A program made the translations under genes and the position numbers. A DNA stretch of 5,704 bases, from contig DASCRM010000086.1 of the NCBI GenBank assembly GCA_034406555.1, positions 1 to 5,704 on the forward strand, given 5' to 3'. This DNA comes from SHYR01 sp034406555. Its GTDB lineage: Bacteria; Chloroflexota; Dehalococcoidia; UBA2979. Below are positions 5,471 to 5,704 of the stretch, one piece after another; position 1 is the stretch's first letter; each line of letters starts with the position of its first letter. The notes under the pieces were generated by a model. The model made no database searches and was not told the origin of the DNA. It saw only the letters and a list, made by a program, of their open reading frames with translations.

Positions 5471-5704
5471 AGGTCGAGCACGGGACGCGGGGGCGCCACG
5501 GGCATGGGAAAGACCGAGGGGAGGTCGCGAGCCTGCGGCATCGGCACCTCGATCAGCATCGGTTTATTGCTCGCGAAACCCTCGCACAGGGCGCTGCGTA
5601 GCTCGTCGGGATTCGTCGCGCGCTTGCCCGCGACACCGAAGAGTTCGGCGAGCTTCACGAAGTCGGGGTTGCTGAGGTCGCTGGCGAAGGGGTGGTCGCC
5701 CATC
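5467..5704 (-). CDS. Thiamine-diphosphate-dependent enzyme, C-terminal end
   Basis: Seventy-eight residues are visible before TAG 5469-5467; the frame runs off the right edge, so most of the protein is missing. The stretch SNPDFVKLAELFGVAGKRAT, then NPDELRSALCEGFASNKPMLIEVPM, is the standard end of the TPP-binding C-terminal domain of acetolactate-synthase-like enzymes: the family pattern is 'NPDFv.lAeafG..g.rv..pdeL..al..al....P.lIeV'. Such enzymes decarboxylate 2-keto acids and join or release the resulting aldehyde unit. The ATG at 5703-5701 looks internal, since this region comes after the catalytic part in relatives. After LIEVPM come about 24 proline-rich residues ending PPRPVLDL. Acetolactate synthase, benzoylformate decarboxylase-like and oxalyl-CoA decarboxylase-like members cannot be told apart from this end. 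It is co-directional with the Gfo/Idh gene and 9 bases from it, so a shared operon is very likely. Confidence 0.85.
   Translation of the reverse strand, partial: MGDHPFASDLSNPDFVKLAELFGVAGKRATNPDELRSALCEGFASNKPMLIEVPMPQARDLPSVFPMPVAPPRPVLDL

Noticed and set aside
4489..5601. Long open frame of 370 codons on the plus strand opposite the Gfo/Idh gene
   Set aside because: It is antisense to a clear family protein, is rich in Arg/Ala/Val/His with no recognisable domain, and spans the operon junction; a typical GC-rich shadow.

Overview
This is a GC-rich, gene-dense stretch of bacterial chromosome holding mostly ordinary metabolic genes and two gene remnants. Protein style (a YIP1-type membrane protein, an Eis-like acetyltransferase, crotonase, Gfo/Idh/MocA and TPP-enzyme genes lying close together) would fit an environmental Chloroflexota such as a Dehalococcoidia/SAR202-type lineage. 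That is an impression from protein character; there is no rRNA or marker gene here to prove it. All seven gene ends visible in the window use TAG, which is unusual for a GC-rich genome, where TGA is commonly favoured.

Layout. Bases 1-309 hold the C-terminal end of a multi-pass YIP1-like membrane protein, followed by a small hairpin. Bases 446-1656 carry a GNAT acetyltransferase of the Eis type, broken by an in-frame TAG (743-745) and by an apparent one-base deletion near 976. Restoring one base gives 403 residues, close to the family length. An intact class III PLP aminotransferase follows (1746-3128). Between it and an intact enoyl-CoA hydratase/isomerase (3490-4302) lies the N-terminal stub of an ABC transporter ATPase on the minus strand (3153-3383). 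It keeps Walker A but lacks everything after it.

The plus-strand genes end at a convergent junction (4303-4416) with a perfect 17-bp inverted repeat, the likely bidirectional terminator. From the right, a minus-strand operon reads in: the C-terminal end of a thiamine-diphosphate enzyme (5704-5467), then a Gfo/Idh/MocA-family protein (5457-4417). The first gene's stop codon is merged with the second gene's ribosome binding site. The Gfo/Idh protein keeps the nucleotide-binding glycine motif but lacks the usual catalytic EKP lysine.

How the genes work together: the TPP enzyme and the Gfo/Idh protein are very likely co-transcribed and may act on a common substrate. The aminotransferase and the crotonase are both catabolic-type enzymes, but nothing in the sequence ties them to one named pathway. 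I see no CRISPR array, tRNA, rRNA, insertion sequence or phage gene, and no clear undescribed system. The most unusual items are the two decaying genes, the TAG bias and the atypical Gfo/Idh active site.
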